A DNA stretch of 37,377 bases, from assembly GCF_000374345.1 (NCBI RefSeq), contig NZ_KB894011.1:1-37377 (forward strand), in the 5' to 3' direction. The notes under the pieces are model-generated. The model was not told the DNA's origin, searched no databases, and saw only the letters and a program-made list of their open reading frames with translations. The position numbers were made by a program, and so were the translations under genes. Positions 6,999-14,088 of this stretch are shown one piece after another (position 1 is the stretch's first letter; the number at the start of each line of letters is the position of its first letter). The stretch is from Heyndrickxia acidiproducens DSM 23148 (GTDB taxonomy: Bacteria > Bacillota > Bacilli > Bacillales > Bacillaceae_C).

Positions 6999-7378
6999 TG
7001 GATATTCAGAAATTAGAAATAGTACCGCGAGAAATAAAAGCTGCACTTGATGGTGTTTTTAAAAATGCAAAAGATGCTGGATGGGGCGTAAAAGGAACGT
7101 ACACCATGCTGCTCGACATAAAAACATGGGGTAGGGGATCGCGGCAGGATTTAGGTGTTTTAAGACAATGGGCTGCAGATAACCCGCAAAAATACGTTCG
7201 AGCATTGGCAAACGGATATACATGTGAAGAAGAGGAACGTATTGTTTTAGAAGTGTTCGAAATGCTCAATATCTGGCTTAATAATCCGTATGAGGAAGAC
7301 GATGAACCAGAGGATATCCGCCTATTTGCAAGAAAACTTACAAACTATTTCACTGAAAAGCTTTCTAAATCATCTTGA
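6998..7378 (+). CDS. Unknown small acidic early protein
   Basis: 126 aa, no family recognised with confidence. LRQWAADNPQKYVRALANGYTCEEEE faintly recalls the end of DUF1642-type phage proteins. The C-terminal 40 residues are acidic then amphipathic. ATG 6998 overlaps the previous stop by one base, and GAGGTGAT lies eight bases upstream, so it is a well-expressed member of the early operon between recombination and replication genes. Confidence 0.65.
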   Translation: MDIQKLEIVPREIKAALDGVFKNAKDAGWGVKGTYTMLLDIKTWGRGSRQDLGVLRQWAADNPQKYVRALANGYTCEEEERIVLEVFEMLNIWLNNPYEEDDEPEDIRLFARKLTNYFTEKLSKSS

Positions 7379-7393
7379 TCGGACTGATTTTTT

Positions 7394-8173
7394 ATGGCAA
7401 ATCCACAAATAGATAATGGGAATTTCACACGGATTGCCAATGAAATATTGGAGCATGTCATGAAGCTGAATTTAAACGGAACTCAATTTCGATTGCTGCT
7501 GGCAATTTGGAGATTTACATATGGATTTAAACGCACCAAGCACGAATTGTCAGTAAGATACTTGGCGAATGCAATTAGTGCAGGTAGAAATCAAGTGGAT
7601 CGTGAACTTTCGAGTTTGATTGAGCGAATGATTATTGTTTCTTATGGAAACGGAGCTAGGGGGTCAAGAATATTGGGATTTAATAAAAACTGGGAAGAAT
7701 GGGGTCTGCCGGCCCCTTCTCCTTCTTTACCACAAAAGCCGGCGAAAAAGCCAAGGAAGGCAAAGGTTGTAAAGAACTATCCGGAAGACAGTACCTATTA
7801 CAAAATGGCGGTTTATTTCCACGATAAGGTTACGGCTGTCGCAAAAGATGCCGGCGTGGAGCATTTAATCAAAAAAGCCAACCTGCAGAAATACGCGGAT
7901 GAATTTAGGAAGTTGATCGAACTGGACGGCGTGGACAAGCACCTGGCAAAAGACGTAATGGACTGGGTCACCCAGGATCCGTTCTGGCGCACAAATATCT
8001 TATCCGCCGCCAAGCTCCGCCAAAAATTCGGGGAGCTGGCCATAAAGATGCAAGCGCAAAAGCAGCCTAAACAGCAAAAGAGGATTCCGCAAGATCCCCG
8101 GGATAAGGAAATAGCATTCCAGCGGTGGATACAGGCAGGCGGTGATCCAAATGAATTCAACTGGTCTGATTGA
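7394..8173 (+). CDS. RepO-like replication initiator
   Basis: Probable origin-binding initiator, 259 aa. Residues 5-85 match the phage replication protein O N-terminal winged helix (GNFTRIANEILEHVMKLNLN, LLLAIWRFTYGFKRTKHELS, RNQVDRELSSLIERMI). A Pro/Lys linker (about 105-130) leads to a helical C-terminal domain and a tail likely to load the helicase coded next. In such phages the origin often lies inside this gene, but I see no clear iterons here. The next frame starts inside its 3' end. Its own ribosome site is weak. Confidence 0.78.
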   Translation: MANPQIDNGNFTRIANEILEHVMKLNLNGTQFRLLLAIWRFTYGFKRTKHELSVRYLANAISAGRNQVDRELSSLIERMIIVSYGNGARGSRILGFNKNWEEWGLPAPSPSLPQKPAKKPRKAKVVKNYPEDSTYYKMAVYFHDKVTAVAKDAGVEHLIKKANLQKYADEFRKLIELDGVDKHLAKDVMDWVTQDPFWRTNILSAAKLRQKFGELAIKMQAQKQPKQQKRIPQDPRDKEIAFQRWIQAGGDPNEFNWSD

Positions 8174-9437
8174 ACAGGATTTGATGGCCGAGCAAAGCGT
8201 GCTTGGCGCCATCTTTTTAGAACCTGAAGCAATTGACGAGATTTCTTTTTTGGAGGATCGAGATTTTTTAAGCCTGCAGCACCAGCAAATTTTCCGAGTA
8301 ATGAAATGGCTAAACAAGCGAAACAAGCCGGTAGACCTGGTAACGGTCGCCAATATGTACGTGCAGCACAACAAACTGGAAGAAGTGAGCATTTCCTATT
8401 TAACACAGCTCGCAGAGTCCTGCCCGTCCGCGGCAAGTATTGTATCTTACGCAAAAATTGTTCGGTCAAAGGCATTGCGCCGGCGCGGGGCGGTTATAGG
8501 CCAGCAGATCACGGAGCTTTCCCGGGAAGATTTTGAAACAGATGAAGAATATTTCTCGGCAGTTGAAAGCCTGGTTGCAGAGCTACGACCACAGGATGAT
8601 TCGCAGATGCGGAGCTTCGCGGAAACACGCCAGGAATATTTCAAACATCTCTTAACCAAAGCAGAATTTGTACCGACCGGCTTTAAACAATTTGACGAAT
8701 GGGCCCACGGGCTTTGGGAAGGTTGGCTTTTCATCTCTGCTGGCCGGCCATCAGTCGGGAAAACGGCAATGTTATTGCAGCGCTGTATTGGCGTAGCGCA
8801 GTCGGGTCCGGTACTGATTTGGAGCCAAGAAATGGACGAGAACCAGCTTAAGGACAGGATAATATCTAATGTAGCTGGAATTCCGTACAATCGGATAAAA
8901 AACAAGGACCTGACCGTCCAGGAATACGCCCGTCTGGAGGATGCTTATCATCGACTGGAGGATTTGCCGATCCATATCAAGGACGCGGCAGGTATCACGA
9001 TAAATGAAGTAAGATCCACCGCCAAACGCATCAGAAAGAAGTATGGAAAACTTGCAATGATCGCCGTAGATTACCTTCAAATAATGAAAATACCGCAGAA
9101 AAAGGGTGAGACGCGTGCACAGGCTATTGGTAACGTGACCCGGGAAGCGAAGGCAATTGCACGTGAAAACAAATGCTGTTTTATGATGCTTTCTCAAATG
9201 ACGCGGGAGAGTGAGAATTTCAGAAAGCCACAGTTATCCCATTTGAAAGAATCGGGATCAATTGAACAAGACGCTGATGTTGTTGAATTTTTATGGCATG
9301 ACCCAAACGACACGCACCCGCAGGGCAAGGTTGTTCAGCAGTTTATTGCTAAGGGCCGAGATGTTGGCATAAATGAATTCAGATTACTTTTCCGCGGGTG
9401 GAAACAGCAGTTTGCTGAACTGGAAAAAGATGAGTGA
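8151..9437 (+). CDS. dnaB: Replicative DNA helicase, DnaB family
   Basis: Hexameric 5'-3' helicase for phage replication, 428 aa. Residues 1-105 are the DnaB N-terminal domain (DLMAEQSVLGAIFLEPEAI). The RecA-like domain has Walker A GRPSVGKT at 198-205, Walker B-like LAMIAVDYLQIM and motif QMTRESE...LSHLKESGSIEQDADVVEFL. I choose ATG 8151. A GTG at 8142 overlaps the likely ribosome site GGCGGTG. It follows the initiator with overlap, the normal phage initiator-helicase pair. Confidence 0.92.
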   Translation: MNSTGLIEQDLMAEQSVLGAIFLEPEAIDEISFLEDRDFLSLQHQQIFRVMKWLNKRNKPVDLVTVANMYVQHNKLEEVSISYLTQLAESCPSAASIVSYAKIVRSKALRRRGAVIGQQITELSREDFETDEEYFSAVESLVAELRPQDDSQMRSFAETRQEYFKHLLTKAEFVPTGFKQFDEWAHGLWEGWLFISAGRPSVGKTAMLLQRCIGVAQSGPVLIWSQEMDENQLKDRIISNVAGIPYNRIKNKDLTVQEYARLEDAYHRLEDLPIHIKDAAGITINEVRSTAKRIRKKYGKLAMIAVDYLQIMKIPQKKGETRAQAIGNVTREAKAIARENKCCFMMLSQMTRESENFRKPQLSHLKESGSIEQDADVVEFLWHDPNDTHPQGKVVQQFIAKGRDVGINEFRLLFRGWKQQFAELEKDE

Positions 9438-10323
9438 GCCAACCGTCAAAGTAGGGGTGAGAAGCTTGATCACGGCGAAAAGCTATTTCAGCGGTGCTGG
9501 CGGGATGGATTTGGGAATCATGGAAGCCGGCATCGAGATTCTGGAATCTTTTGAGATTGACAAAATAGCATGCGAAACGCTACGCATGAATTTCTCACAT
9601 AAAATAAACCAGACAGACATTACAAAAATAACCGTTCTCGACCAGCAGGATGCTGATGTGTATATTGGAACGTTTCCTTGTACACGGTACAGCAAGATAG
9701 CAGATATTCATGGGACACGTACCGGAGATGATTTGTTTCTGCATTTCTTTCGTCATGTGGCACTGGCACAGCCGGAGGCTTACATCGTTGAAAATGTACC
9801 GGGCATGAAGAAATTCCAAGTCGTAATGGAATGCCTAACCAAACTGCCAAACTATTATGTACGGGTTGAATGCCCGGTAAATACAAATATGTGGCTGCCG
9901 CAAGAGCGGAAAAGACTGATCGTAATTGGAACAAAGCGTCCATTTCAATCTTTGCGGTATCCGGAAGGAAAGCCGGTTAGAATGCGAGATATTATTGAGA
10001 TTGGCGCAGAAGTCTATACACCTGATTATGTCTGGAAAAGAATGAATGGTGCATATCGGGACAGGCCCATCATAACAGATTTGAACGGACGAGCGCCGAC
10101 ATGCGTGGCTCATTACGCAAAAGATCGGTCTACCCGGCTCATTGATGATGGAGTGCGCATTCGCCCATACACGGTTAGGGAATATGCGCGGCTGCAGGGA
10201 TTTCCGGATTGGTTTGAGTTTGCCGGTAACGACAATGATGCTTACCGACAGATCGGAAATGCTGTCGCCGTCCCAATGGGTAGATGGATAGGCCAGGAGA
10301 TTAAACGGTATTTTGCTGCATAG
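9430..10323 (+). CDS. C5-cytosine DNA methyltransferase (orphan)
   Basis: Methylates cytosine in DNA using S-adenosylmethionine, about 298 aa. Motif I is YFSGAGGMDLGIMEAG. The catalytic loop reads GTFPCTRYS, so the usual PPCQ is FPCT. ENVPGM, QERKRLIVIG and the C-terminal ARLQGFP...QIGNAVAVPM follow in normal order. The target-recognition region is short. ATG 9430 overlaps the end of dnaB. TTG 9466 with AGGGGTGA eight bases upstream is a serious alternative start and begins just before motif I. No restriction enzyme gene is nearby, so protection against host restriction or a regulatory mark is likelier than self-restriction. Confidence 0.88.
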   Translation: MSEPTVKVGVRSLITAKSYFSGAGGMDLGIMEAGIEILESFEIDKIACETLRMNFSHKINQTDITKITVLDQQDADVYIGTFPCTRYSKIADIHGTRTGDDLFLHFFRHVALAQPEAYIVENVPGMKKFQVVMECLTKLPNYYVRVECPVNTNMWLPQERKRLIVIGTKRPFQSLRYPEGKPVRMRDIIEIGAEVYTPDYVWKRMNGAYRDRPIITDLNGRAPTCVAHYAKDRSTRLIDDGVRIRPYTVREYARLQGFPDWFEFAGNDNDAYRQIGNAVAVPMGRWIGQEIKRYFAA

Positions 10324-10354
10324 TACGAGCAAACTTTAAGAGAGGAGAAACAAC

Positions 10355-10921
10355 ATGCGGTTTGTCGGTATAGACCCAAGTACAAAGACGGGGTTTGTAG
10401 CCCTGGACCTGGACGGAAAGGTAATGAAAGCAAAGGAATTGACTGGAATCGGCAAAGAGGACCCGAAACGCATGGCAACCATGATAGACAACATAATGAG
10501 CCACATGCATCCAGGAGACAGCATTGTAATCGAAGGTTTTGGTTTTAACTCGCAACAGGCAATTCAACTTGGCGGGATCGGATGGGGCATACGAATGGCT
10601 TTACTAAGGAGAGGAATGGATTACACCGAGGTTGCCCCAAATGCTGTGAAAAAGTTTGTAAATGTAACTGGCTGGATTGGCGATCCTGGTAAAAAACGCA
10701 GATTAAAAGGCAAAGAGAAAAAGCAGGTGGTTATGGAAGCTGTTCAGCTGCACTTTGGATTTTCTCACAAAAGTGACAACGTGGTTGATGCCTACATTAT
10801 GGCGCAGATAGCCCGGCATATTTATACGGCTCGTAGTATGAGCGATAGATATTTGCCGGCTTATCAAGCGGAAGTGTTGGAATCCATCTTGCATCCAAAA
10901 AAGAAGGTGAAACTGAAATGA
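10355..10921 (+). CDS. RuvC-like Holliday junction resolvase
   Basis: RNase H-fold junction nuclease, 188 aa. The acidic residues are in place: D7 in VGIDPSTKTG, E60 in IVIEGF, and D141/D145 in KSDNVVDAYIMAQIA. The central part carries the basic GKKRRLKGKEKK. Phages use such enzymes to clear branches before packaging. It follows the methyltransferase by 31 bases with AGAGGAG upstream of ATG 10355. Confidence 0.85.
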   Translation: MRFVGIDPSTKTGFVALDLDGKVMKAKELTGIGKEDPKRMATMIDNIMSHMHPGDSIVIEGFGFNSQQAIQLGGIGWGIRMALLRRGMDYTEVAPNAVKKFVNVTGWIGDPGKKRRLKGKEKKQVVMEAVQLHFGFSHKSDNVVDAYIMAQIARHIYTARSMSDRYLPAYQAEVLESILHPKKKVKLK

Positions 10922-11070
10922 TCTCGCCTGTTGAAACTCGCATTCTTTCAAAAGAGGAATTGGAAAAGGTTAGAACAGGGGCAAAGTGTGATTTAGTTAA
11001 CCGTCCTAAAAGTAAGGACTGGAAATGGAGATCCAAAAATGGTGGCACTTTAAGATGGGGAAACCGTTAA
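10918..11070 (+). CDS. Small basic protein of 50 aa, unknown
   Basis: ATG 10918 overlaps the resolvase stop (ATGA), with GAAGGTGA upstream. The product (starts MISPVETRILSKEELEKV) is Lys/Arg/Trp-rich at its end (KSKDWKWRSKNGG). I do not recognise it. Coupled start, ribosome site and lack of any other use of the segment support a real gene. Confidence 0.6.
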   Translation: MISPVETRILSKEELEKVRTGAKCDLVNRPKSKDWKWRSKNGGTLRWGNR

Positions 11071-11109
11071 GATAGCATTTTATTATTAGCGAAAAAGGAG
11101 ACTATTAAA

Positions 11110-11595
11110 ATGTCAAAAATCGAACTGAACGTATTATTTAAAAAGATCCAAAAGGACGACAAGAAAGAAGTGCTAGAATTTCACATACAAGGTGACACGC
11201 TTCCATCTTCTCAGGAACTTGTGCAGATGGCCGGCAACATTGTGGTCCTGGAAGTACTTGAAAGCAAAGCCGGAACCTTTCCAGCGGAGTTTAAGTCCAT
11301 CCAAAGAGATTCGAAGAAAACGGCGTTAAAATTCAATGTTACCGGAGACAGTGATGACAAGATGATTGATCTTTATCCGCTTGCCGGGTTTAACTCAAAG
11401 CTGACGCCAGAGCCATCGCAGATGAGCATAGATGAATTTTATGACGGCGAAGATCATGAAAGCATTGAATACAATGTAAACAGCGATGGAACAGTCGAGA
11501 TTAGCGACCAGCAAATGAGCATTGATGATTTGCCGGAAGAGGAAACGGCCACAACTGCAGTAGAAATTGATGACGATGACAAGCTGTTTGATTAA
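11110..11595 (+). CDS. Unknown early protein with internal repeat and acidic tail
   Basis: 161 aa. Two related halves are visible: FKKIQKDDKKEVLEFHIQGD (residues 10-29) and FKSIQRDSKKTALKFNVTGD (about 61-80), each predicted as beta strands. The C-terminal third is acidic, contains QMSIDEF and QMSIDDL, and ends DDDDKLFD. The Q-x-S-[I/L]-D pattern is reminiscent of sliding-clamp-binding peptides, and the end resembles the acidic tip of single-strand binding proteins. Both are only resemblances. AAGGAG precedes ATG 11110. Confidence 0.6.
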   Translation: MSKIELNVLFKKIQKDDKKEVLEFHIQGDTLPSSQELVQMAGNIVVLEVLESKAGTFPAEFKSIQRDSKKTALKFNVTGDSDDKMIDLYPLAGFNSKLTPEPSQMSIDEFYDGEDHESIEYNVNSDGTVEISDQQMSIDDLPEEETATTAVEIDDDDKLFD

Positions 11596-11628
11596 TAGGT
11601 TATGATTAATTTCAGGGGTGGGGTTCAG

Positions 11629-12090
11629 ATGGCATTCGAGCTGCCAGAACTAGACAGAAAAGCTACACAGAGGGCGGTCGAATCCGCCCTTGAAGAATAC
11701 AGATTGTACAAGTATTTGACGTTTGAAGAAAGAGAAGCATCCATCACGAGCGCACCGGAGCCAAGATTTCATGGTAATACCAATGCAGTGAGTGACCAGA
11801 CAGGATCCATTGCTACATACAACGTGGATGAACAGCGACGCCGGAAAGCATATTGTGAGCGCGTAGAAAGGGCCGTGAAGCACTTGCCGAATATGGAACG
11901 CTTCTTGATTGAAGAAAGGTATATGTCAATGGAGAGTGAATATATCACGGATATACAGGTGTTTTCTTTTAAATTTCAGCCTCCAATAAGTGCTGTTACA
12001 TATTCAAAGATTCGGTGGAAGGCATTTTACAGGCTGGCTTTAAATCTTAATATTGCTGTTACAAAAAACAATGAAGGGAATAGTGATTGA
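11629..12090 (+). CDS. ArpU-family late transcription regulator
   Basis: 153 aa. It resembles the ArpU/RinA-like sigma-region-4-type activators at the end of early operons in Gram-positive phages: N-terminal ELPELDRKATQRAVESALEEYRLYKYL, then ERVERAVKHLPNMERFLIEERYM, and a C-terminal HTH-like AVTYSKIRWKAFYRLALNLNI. Such proteins switch on packaging and structural genes, which follow here after the insert. ATG 11629 is preferred, with GGGGTGG upstream. The frame is open from 11602. Confidence 0.78.
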   Translation: MAFELPELDRKATQRAVESALEEYRLYKYLTFEEREASITSAPEPRFHGNTNAVSDQTGSIATYNVDEQRRRKAYCERVERAVKHLPNMERFLIEERYMSMESEYITDIQVFSFKFQPPISAVTYSKIRWKAFYRLALNLNIAVTKNNEGNSD

Positions 12091-12239
12091 ATATAGTGGA
12101 AATTAAATTTCGTTATGTCGTTGAAGACGAAGATGGGAAACCGATTCTTATAGAAGACCCTTATGATGTTTATTTAACTTTGGATGGCGAGCTGTATAGC
12201 GTTGATCATGACAAAATTGAAGCTGAGCTATTGGTTTAA
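12087..12239 (+). CDS. Small acidic protein of 50 aa, unknown
   Basis: TTG 12087 lies inside the ArpU stop (TTGA overlap), with GAAGGG eight bases upstream. The product (MNIVEIKFRYVVEDEDGKPI...) looks like a compact beta-rich domain with an acidic end. I recognise no family. It is the last gene of the early operon before a terminator. Confidence 0.55.
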   Translation: MNIVEIKFRYVVEDEDGKPILIEDPYDVYLTLDGELYSVDHDKIEAELLV

Positions 12240-12341
12240 CTTTACAATAAGAATTATTTATGAATTATATAATAAAGGTTTAAGAAAAGCTTATGTTATT
12301 AGGCAAAATACCTGTTAAATTTATATCATAAAGAATTAAGC

Positions 12342-12369
12342 AAAGGGGCCAGCAATGGTTCCCTTTTTT
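12342..12369 (+). terminator. Terminator ending the early operon
   Basis: AAAGGGGCCA-GCAA-TGGTTCCCTTT forms a long stem with one bulge, followed by a T run to 12369. It separates the early operon from the AT-rich insert. The 102 bases upstream (12240-12341) contain nothing I can identify. Confidence 0.75.
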
Positions 12370-12451
12370 GTTAATTAATTTTAAACGCACGTTTGTTCTT
12401 ATCTGTGTTATCATTAGATCAACAAAAATGAAATAATTAGCAGGTGATCTA

Positions 12452-12721
12452 ATGGAAAGAGTTGAGACTCTATTTGATGAGTTAAAGAAACTTCTAAATG
12501 AATTAAACGGCAGAAAGTTACCAAACTCCATGAAATTAACCATTACTTATGTGACGGGAGAGCAGGATATTTTTAATGCGTCAATTGCAACCTGGTCGAG
12601 TATAATGCTTGCTGCAAAAGAGAGAAAAAAATACTTTTACATTAACAATAATCTCATTAACATGGAACACGTTATAAAATATCGGTTTGAAGACATCGAA
12701 AATAGTGTGTCCACTACGTAG
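12452..12721 (+). CDS. Unknown small protein at the start of the AT-rich insert
   Basis: 89 aa. An N-terminal helix (MERVETLFDELKKLLNELNG) is followed by a probable beta-rich part (KLTITYVTGEQDIF...YFYINNNLINMEHVIKYRFE). AGGTGAT precedes ATG 12452. Its stop TAG lies inside the first palindrome of the array, so the last four residues (VSTT) are written by the repeat. A minus-one shift near the end would carry translation into the open frame 12706-12945. I cannot name a family. Confidence 0.6.
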   Translation: MERVETLFDELKKLLNELNGRKLPNSMKLTITYVTGEQDIFNASIATWSSIMLAAKERKKYFYINNNLINMEHVIKYRFEDIENSVSTT

Positions 12722-12802
12722 GTGACAGTGAAAGTGTCCTCTATATAGGGGACAGTGGTGTCCACTACGTAGGTGACAGAACTGTCCACTACGTAGTGGA
12801 CA
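12708..12802. repeat. Array of four 20-bp palindromes with TACGTA/TATATA cores
   Basis: Sites: 12708-12727 TGTCCACTACGTAGGTGACA, 12735-12754 TGTCCTCTATATAGGGGACA, 12759-12778 (same as the first), 12783-12802 TGTCCACTACGTAGTGGACA, the last a perfect palindrome. Start-to-start distances are 27, 24 and 24. The arms TGTCC/GGACA are nearly constant while the centre varies and stays self-complementary, which argues for selection on symmetry. Candidates: operators, origin iterons, or RNA hairpins upstream of the membrane protein gene. Confidence 0.85.
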
Positions 12803-12834
12803 AAGAAAGAAAAAAGAAAATATATAAAGAAATA

Positions 12835-12854
12835 CTCCGAAATGCATTTCGGAG
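12835..12854. repeat. Single perfect 20-bp palindrome before the membrane protein gene
   Basis: CTCCGAAATGCATTTCGGAG is its own reverse complement. It lies 32 bp after the palindrome array, with a different sequence. As RNA it would form an eight-pair hairpin with a TGCA loop. No T run follows directly, so it is not a normal terminator. Confidence 0.7.
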
Positions 12855-12941
12855 GAAGAGACTTTTATTCAAAAGTGATTTTGTAGAAGGACAACCTCTT
12901 TTCTTGTCGAAACTTATTGAAAGAGGAAGGAGAATGAAGAA

Positions 12942-13481
12942 ATGAATTTTGACTCAAAATATTTGGTAAGATGGGGAATACCGGGATGGACGTTATTATT
13001 TATTCTATTAGGTTACTCATCACTAATTGACTTTGATTCTGTTAAACAAATATTTTTTAGCAAGAGTGCTCCTGTTGTTGTTGGTTCAATTACTTTATTT
13101 ATTGGAGCGGGAGTAATACTAGGAAATATTATTCATCAGATAAGTATGACTTTCGGGTTTATCATTTGGACGAAAAGAAAAAAATATTTTAAAAGCGAAT
13201 ACGAAATAGATACGAAAATAATTAAAGGGACTTATGGGAAGGACATTCAAAGGATTTATAGTTATAGATTAGGAAACGTTCATGCTTTACGAGCTCTCTT
13301 TTTTAGTTTTTTAATCTCAATCATACTACTTGTTGTTTTTTCATTTACTCTATATTTTTCTTACTCGGTAGGACTTTTACTAGCTGTAGTTATTTTTCTC
13401 AATATAATTGTTTTAAATAATTTGATTTACTTTCAAAGGAATTTAGATTTCTTTATTAAAAAAGTAAAAAATGATTTCTGA
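12942..13481 (+). CDS. Four-helix membrane protein, probable moron product
   Basis: 179 aa, integral membrane protein of unknown function. Hydrophobic helices at about residues 12-32, 43-65, 116-138 and 141-163, with a charged loop (WTKRKKYFKSEYEIDTKIIKGTYGKD) between the pairs. AAGGAG lies 9-14 bases before ATG 12942. Base use is much richer in A and T than in flanking phage genes. Two terminators frame it, so it can be transcribed alone in a lysogen. Membrane morons often block superinfection, but nothing in this sequence proves that role. Confidence 0.7.
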   Translation: MNFDSKYLVRWGIPGWTLLFILLGYSSLIDFDSVKQIFFSKSAPVVVGSITLFIGAGVILGNIIHQISMTFGFIIWTKRKKYFKSEYEIDTKIIKGTYGKDIQRIYSYRLGNVHALRALFFSFLISIILLVVFSFTLYFSYSVGLLLAVVIFLNIIVLNNLIYFQRNLDFFIKKVKNDF

Positions 13482-13487
13482 GAACAT

Positions 13488-13517
13488 GCATCCGATTATC
13501 GGGTGCTTTTTATTTTG
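13488..13517 (+). terminator. Terminator closing the AT-rich insert
   Basis: GCATCCGA-TTA-TCGGGTGC (eight pairs, one G-T) followed by TTTTTATTTT. It lies seven bases after the membrane protein stop and before the packaging genes. Confidence 0.85.
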
Positions 13518-13537
13518 CAAAGGGGATGATGATATAA

Positions 13538-13696
13538 ATGAAACTGCGTGATCATTTTTCAAACGATCAAAGAAGGAAGTTGATTGCAATTGCCAGAGAA
13601 AACAAACCTCCATCAACTCAAAAGGATTGGGAGGAACTGATGGGCATGAACCGAGATATTTACAAACGCCACAAAGGCGCGGTAAGGAGGAAATGA
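13538..13696 (+). CDS. Small basic phage protein of 52 aa
   Basis: The frame starts at ATG 13538 (MKLRDHFSNDQRRKLIAIAR) with AAAGGGG upstream, and ends at TGA 13694-13696. It resembles short proteins that I recall upstream of HNH/terminase genes in Bacillus phages, with a motif ELMGMNRDIYKRHKGAVR at the end. Function unknown. Confidence 0.6.
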   Translation: MKLRDHFSNDQRRKLIAIARENKPPSTQKDWEELMGMNRDIYKRHKGAVRRK

Positions 13697-13697
13697 G

Positions 13698-13793
13698 TTG
13701 ATCACAAAACGGATTGATTATGTCGGGGCGCAGAAGATTACCAGGATTAAATTACTAGGTATATTGCTTTTTAAAAAAACTGAAAGGAGATAA
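13698..13793 (+). CDS. Possible 31-aa ORF
   Basis: TTG 13698 has a full AGGAGG seven bases upstream, inside the preceding gene's end. The product is basic (MITKRIDYVGAQKITRIKLL...) and stops four bases before the next ATG. Spacing and ribosome site suggest it is translated. No family is recognisable at this length. Confidence 0.4.
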   Translation: MITKRIDYVGAQKITRIKLLGILLFKKTERR

Positions 13794-13797
13794 ACCT

Positions 13798-14088
13798 ATG
13801 ATTGTAAAAACACGCAATACCGCACAAGGCACTGAATACTGGGACAATGTAGAAAAACGGGTACGCTTTGTACCTGCAGGTAAAGATCCGGACTTTGAAG
13901 TGACGACAGAATATAAGAGTATGTTGCCTGGCAAAGAAGAACCAATCAATCAAGATGACATAATGAATTTTAGTGATATGACTCTAAAAGAATTAAAACA
14001 GTTTGCTGTAGAAAACAAAATTGAGATTCCAGCTGAGATCACAAAGAAGGATGATATTATTGCTTTTCTTACAGAAGATGATAATTAA
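13798..14088 (+). CDS. Small protein with HeH/LEM-like C-terminus
   Basis: 96 aa. The N-terminal half is beta-rich (MIVKTRNTAQGTEYWDNVEKR). Residues 60-92 (MTLKELKQFAVENKIEIPAE...KDDIIAFL) fit the short helix-extended-helix motif shared by HeH/LEM and Rho N-terminal domains, usually nucleic-acid binding. AAAGGAGA precedes ATG 13798. The stop shares one base with the HNH start. Confidence 0.65.
   Translation: MIVKTRNTAQGTEYWDNVEKRVRFVPAGKDPDFEVTTEYKSMLPGKEEPINQDDIMNFSDMTLKELKQFAVENKIEIPAEITKKDDIIAFLTEDDN

Larger units (their letters stand above)
12706..12945 (+). pseudogene. Open frame without a start: possible frameshifted continuation or remnant
   Basis: In the minus-one frame relative to the preceding gene, 79 codons are open from 12706 and end at TGA 12943-12945, which overlaps the next gene's ATG (ATGA). 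The product would be the repeats VHYVGDSES, VLYIGDSG, VHYVGDRT, VHYVVD, then a basic tail (KERKKKIYKEILRN..., ending GRRMKK). No ATG, GTG or TTG lies at a useful place. It is therefore a shifted end of the 12452 gene, a decayed gene (I am reminded of linkers in DnaD-type replication proteins, from memory only), or chance. A stop in this frame sits at 12703-12705. Confidence 0.35.

Noticed and set aside
7700..7800. Possible origin iterons inside the RepO-like gene (AAAGCC and AAGGCAAAGG stretches).
   Set aside because: The repeats are irregular and explained by Lys/Pro-rich linker codons. An origin here is expected from related phages but is not shown by sequence.
7813..8475. Minus-strand frame of 220 codons opposite RepO and DnaB.
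   Set aside because: Both genes on the plus strand have clear domains. The reverse frame is a composition shadow rich in Ser, Cys and Leu.
12383..12394. Short dyad AAACG-CA-CGTTT in the gap after the early terminator.
   Set aside because: Too short and single, and I could not place promoter boxes around it.
12835..12854. Perfect palindrome considered as a terminator.
   Set aside because: No T run follows, so intrinsic termination is unlikely. It is kept only as a palindrome.
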